This document shows, piece by piece, positions 44,319 through 46,773 of a DNA stretch of 46,773 nt. The DNA is from Halobacteriales archaeon SW_8_68_21 (GTDB taxonomy: Archaea > Halobacteriota > Halobacteria > Halobacteriales > Haloferacaceae). The stretch spans positions 13,867 through 60,639 of the forward strand of contig PXST01000014.1 of assembly GCA_003023405.1 (NCBI GenBank), given 5' to 3'. A program made the position numbers and the translations under genes. The stretch's first letter is position 1. The number at the start of each line of letters is the position of its first letter. The notes under the pieces were generated by a model that was not told the DNA's origin, made no database searches, and saw only the letters and a program-made list of their open reading frames with translations.

Positions 44319-45122
44319 ATGGACGTGCTCGTGACGGGGGCGGCAGGCGGGATCGGCGGCGGGGTCGCGCGCTCGCTCGCAGCTGCCGGACACGAAGTGC
44401 TCGGCGTCGATCGCGACGCGGACGGGCTGGCCGACCTGCCCGACGCGGTCGAGACCGCCGTCGTCGACCTCCGCGACGAGGCCGCCGTCCGAGACCTGCT
44501 CGCCGACCGAGCGCTCGACGCCGTCGTCTCCTGCGTCGGCGGCTACGAGATCGCGGCGGTCGAGGACACCACCGTCGAGGCGTTCCGGCGGCAGCTGGAG
44601 ACCAACCTGACGGCGGTCCACGCGACCGTCGCTGCCGCGCTCCCGGCGCTGCGCGAACGGGGCGGGCGGGTCGTGGTTGTCGGCTCGATGGTCGGATCGG
44701 TCGCGCTGCCGTACCACGGCGCGTACAGCGCCGCGAAGGCCGGACTCGATGGTTACGTCGACGCGCTCCGCCGGGAGGTCGATCCCCGCGGAGTCGAAGT
44801 GGCGCTGATCGAGCCGGGTCCCGTCCCGACCGGGTTCAACGAGCGGGCGGCCGCAGCGGCTAGAGCGGACGATGTAGACGGTCCGTACGGCGACGCTTAT
44901 CGCGCGTTCGAGGGGTACTCGCCAGCCGCCACCGACCTCGAAACGGTCGTCGAGCGCGTGGTGACCGCGACAACCGCGGACGAACCGCGGACCCGTTACC
45001 GGGTGAGCCGCCGGGCGCGGTGGCTGCCGCGGCTCGCCCGCGTCCTCCCCGACCGGCTGTACGACAGGCTCGTCCGGGCGGGGCTCCCCGGCGGGATCCT
45101 GTGGCGGCTGCTCCACCGGTGA
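44319..45122 (+). CDS. Short-chain dehydrogenase/reductase
   Basis: A 267-residue Rossmann-fold oxidoreductase. NAD(P) loop TGAAGGIGGGVARSL (residues 6-20), catalytic Ser in VVGSMVGSVALPYHGAYSAA with Tyr and Lys in YSAAK, and a C-terminal extension with basic residues (RYRVSRRARWLPRLARVLPD). It reduces or oxidises a carbonyl/alcohol; substrate unknown. The Asp after the second strand (GVDRDADGL) favours NAD(H). Confidence 0.93.
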   Translation: MDVLVTGAAGGIGGGVARSLAAAGHEVLGVDRDADGLADLPDAVETAVVDLRDEAAVRDLLADRALDAVVSCVGGYEIAAVEDTTVEAFRRQLETNLTAVHATVAAALPALRERGGRVVVVGSMVGSVALPYHGAYSAAKAGLDGYVDALRREVDPRGVEVALIEPGPVPTGFNERAAAAARADDVDGPYGDAYRAFEGYSPAATDLETVVERVVTATTADEPRTRYRVSRRARWLPRLARVLPDRLYDRLVRAGLPGGILWRLLHR

Positions 45123-45156
45123 GCCGCCGTCGTTCACCGTGAGTCGCGCCCGCGGT

Positions 45157-45723
45157 TCAGTCGTCCGCCGCGCCGGACGAGGCATCTTCGGACTCGTCGA
45201 CGTCGGTTTCGCCCGGATCGGCCTCGGCGTAGAACTCCTCGGGCGAGGCGTCGATCCGTTCGAACTCGCCGAAGTCGCGCTCGTGGTGGCGGATGATCTG
45301 CTCGACGATCCACGCGCTGTACCGCTCCGAGTACTCCCACTCGGCGTCGGCGTCGGCCACCTCGAAGCGGTCGTCGGTGGCGAGCGCGGCGTACAGGTGA
45401 TAAAAGCCCAAGACGACATCGCCGAAGTCCCTCGCCTCGCCGCCGATCGCGGCGCGCTTCTCGGCCAGTTCCTCGCGGCCCGCGTCGGTGAGCGCGAAGT
45501 ATTTGCGGTCCGGCTCGTCGGCGCGCTCGACGCGCTCCACGACGCCCTCCTCCTCGAACTTGTAGAGGATCGGGTAGACGGAGCCGTAGGACGGTTCCCA
45601 GTGGCCGCCGCTTATCTCGGTGATCTCGCCGAGCAGCTCGTAGCCGTACCGCGGCCGTTCGTCGAGTAGCTCCAAGACGAGGTACGAGATCAAGCCTTTC
45701 GGGGGACCGCTTTTCCGCATCAT
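45157..45723 (-). CDS. PadR family transcriptional regulator
   Basis: A 188-residue winged-helix regulator. GLISYLVLELLDERPRYGYE, SGGHWEPSYGSVYPILYKFE and RKYFALTDAGREELAEKRAA are the PadR DNA-binding domain (PF03551); the C-terminal half is a helical dimerisation region with an acidic tail. Starts MMRKSGPPKGLIS; the second Met is an alternative. Target unknown; the region upstream (45724-45830) precedes structured element copy C on the opposite strand. Confidence 0.92.
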   Translation of the reverse strand: MMRKSGPPKGLISYLVLELLDERPRYGYELLGEITEISGGHWEPSYGSVYPILYKFEEEGVVERVERADEPDRKYFALTDAGREELAEKRAAIGGEARDFGDVVLGFYHLYAALATDDRFEVADADAEWEYSERYSAWIVEQIIRHHERDFGEFERIDASPEEFYAEADPGETDVDESEDASSGAADD

Positions 45724-45830
45724 CTCCACCTCTCGGGGTCGCCGTGAAAGGGTTTCGGTCACGGCGACGACGGACGCGAGCCGCGACGATCCCAGCGATT
45801 CGAGCGCTTCGACGAACAAACCGTGGTGCG

Positions 45831-46073
45831 GTGGCGCGCGCCTCCGAGCGCCCTTAAGAGGGCGCGAGAAGCGTCGCGCGAGGGAGTCGACCGGTCGGAG
45901 CGAAGTGGAGACCGGTCGACGAGGCTGGGGAGGCGTGAGGTTGTGCGGTTGCGGGGCGGGAATCGAAGGGGCAGCCGGGAAGCGGTCAGAGGCGACGCAA
46001 GCACCGAACGAGGGAGCCAGCGACCGAGTGAGGCGCGCAGCAAGCATCTGACCGCTTCCCGGCTGGGGCTTCG
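45831..46073 (+). ncRNA. Structured RNA-like element, copy C
   Basis: Order as in copy B: GTGGCGCGCGCC (45831-45842); 7-bp hairpin GCGCCCT/AGGGCGC (45848-45865); perfect 11-bp stem GTCGACCGGTC (45886-45896) with GACCGGTCGAC (45910-45920); core GAGGCTGGGGAGGCGTGAGG (45921-45940); GGGAATCGAAGGGGCAGCCG (45958-45977); perfect 19-bp stem 45972-45990 with 46047-46065; GGCTGGGGCTTCG (46061-46073). All hairpin sequences differ from copies A and B but pair fully. Three more modules follow. Promoter and transcription are not proven. Confidence 0.65.
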
Positions 46074-46111
46074 GCGGTCTTGGTCGCAACGTCGGTCTCG
46101 TCGTACTGAGC

Positions 46112-46275
46112 GGCTGGGGCTTCGAGAGTGTTCGTCTCGATCGGTGATTTATAAACGGTATCGTCGTACGGCCGAGCGGATGGGGCTTCGAGAGTGTTCG
46201 TCTCGATCGGTGATTTATAAACAGTATCGTCGTACGGCCGAGCGGATGGGGCTTCGGGAGTGTTCGTGTCGGTCA
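46112..46275 (+). repeat. Tandem TATA-bearing modules after copy C
   Basis: Modules start with GGCTGGGGCTTCG (46112-46124) and GGATGGGGCTTCG (46178-46190, 46244-46256), spaced 66 bases; two of the 66-base units differ at only a few positions. Each complete unit carries TTTATAAA (46148-46155 and 46214-46221) about 24-26 bases before the next GCGGATGG, the distance of an archaeal promoter to its transcript start. A short in-frame ORF (MGLRECSSRSVIYKQYRRTA) spans units because 66 is a multiple of three, but coding is doubtful. Confidence 0.75.
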
Positions 46276-46297
46276 AGAAGTGATACACAGATCCGTA

Positions 46298-46773
46298 TCA
46301 GTCCGCGATCGCCCCCGACTCGCCGGTCATCGCCGCGGGGTCTTTCACCCATAGGTCGCCGAACAGGTCGTCCTGCTGGAGCCGCACTGCGCCGCGGTGT
46401 GCCATAAACAGGAGCGCGAGGTAGGTCATGAAGGGCCGACCGCCTGCCCTCTCGATCTCGGCGAACAGCACCTCCGTGCGGCCGCGGTCGAACTGCGTCG
46501 CGAGGACCCCCTCGATCTCCGCGATCACGTCCTCGATGTCCTCGTCGTGGGTGCGGTCGGTCGCCTCGCCCGCGGTCGGCTCCCCGTCCTCCCGGAACTC
46601 GTCGCCGGTGCGGTAATCGAGCGTCTGCGTGCCCCGGGCGTGGCCGCTCGGCGACGCCGAGGTGTCGTACTCGCGGGACTCTTTCCACCACGAGCCGCGC
46701 TCGGCCTCGCGCAGCTCCCGGACCAGCTCGTCGAGCGTCTCCGGCGAACCCCGGGTGTTCTTGCGGTCGAGCC
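46298..46773 (-). CDS. scpA: ScpA, segregation and condensation protein A (3' part)
   Basis: The open frame enters from the window edge (LDRKNTRGSPETLDELVREL) and ends GESGAIAD. The segment EIEGVLATQFDRGRTEVLFA then ERAGGRPFMTYLALLFMAHR and GAVRLQQDDLFGDLWV is the C-terminal winged-helix region of ScpA kleisins, which bridge SMC heads. The middle acidic part is variable. The N-terminal half lies outside the window. Its stop is 23 bases from the end of the last repeat module on the opposite strand. Confidence 0.9.
   Translation of the reverse strand, partial: LDRKNTRGSPETLDELVRELREAERGSWWKESREYDTSASPSGHARGTQTLDYRTGDEFREDGEPTAGEATDRTHDEDIEDVIAEIEGVLATQFDRGRTEVLFAEIERAGGRPFMTYLALLFMAHRGAVRLQQDDLFGDLWVKDPAAMTGESGAIAD

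Noticed and set aside
46112..46275. CRISPR array
   Set aside because: The repeated motif is only 13-15 bases, adjacent units are nearly identical across their full 66 bases instead of having unique spacers, and no cas gene is present.
46180..46407. Small Cys-containing protein MGLRECSSRSVIYKQYRRTA encoded by the modules
   Set aside because: It is basic, runs into the antisense of scpA, and is explained by the 66-base period being divisible by three; kept only as a note.

Overview
This window is chromosomal DNA of a haloarchaeon, most likely Halorubrum or a close relative. The evidence is a very high GC content, strongly acidic proteins, leaderless genes with a TATA-like box about 25-27 bases before the start codon, Tat-type lipoprotein signals, and archaeal informational genes (NMD3, PDCD5-like protein, archaeal HisS, ribosomal protein L11, HTH_10 regulator, ScpA). 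All calls come from reading the sequence; no database search was run.

Layout. 1-8.3 kb: a TetR regulator whose start codon overlaps a perfect 20-bp palindrome, a small membrane protein, an L11 gene lacking most of its rRNA-binding domain, an NhaC-type antiporter, a UspA fragment, a HerA-like ATPase, an M28 peptidase and a short ribbon-helix-helix-like protein. 8.4-19.2 kb: an HTH_10 regulator and a hotdog thioesterase/amidohydrolase pair facing a large minus-strand cluster (periplasmic-type binding protein, LivF, LivG, AMP-dependent acyl-CoA synthetase, LivH, LivM, then a PaaK-like protein with its own promoter). This cluster looks like an uptake-and-CoA-activation system for a carboxylic acid. 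19.2-25.6 kb: gene debris including a deleted UspA gene, an aldo/keto reductase, and a formamidase-type amidase translationally coupled to a very divergent group II chaperonin with a His-rich tail; then a hexapeptide acyltransferase. 26-32 kb: a DJ-1/PfpI protein, an Nmad3-like protein, a DoxX-like protein, and a translation block (HisS, PP-loop ATPase, PDCD5-like, NMD3). 32.4-40.3 kb: small proteins, an XPD/Rad3-like helicase broken by two frameshifts, DeoC, a class III aminotransferase, an ITPase, a SHOCT membrane protein, a zinc metalloprotease-like protein and tRNA-Glu(CUC). 40.3-46.8 kb: a truncated lipoprotein, a nitrate/sulfonate/taurine-type ABC transporter, an SDR, a PadR regulator and the 3' part of scpA.

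The most interesting signal is non-coding. Three dispersed copies of a 240-340 base element (minus strand near 25.75-25.99 kb; plus strand near 31.98-32.32 kb and 45.83-46.28 kb) share invariant blocks, while the hairpins between those blocks differ in sequence yet keep perfect pairing. This is the covariation expected of a structured RNA. Two copies are followed by tandem modules starting with a GGCTGGGGCTTCG motif (60 or 66 base period); in one locus and in a stand-alone fragment near position 972-1008 each module is preceded by a TATA-like box at promoter distance. I do not recognise this family.

Several genes carry internal deletions or frameshifts (L11, two UspA genes, the helicase, perhaps two small genes). 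This is either local gene decay or assembly error, and raw-read checks would decide.
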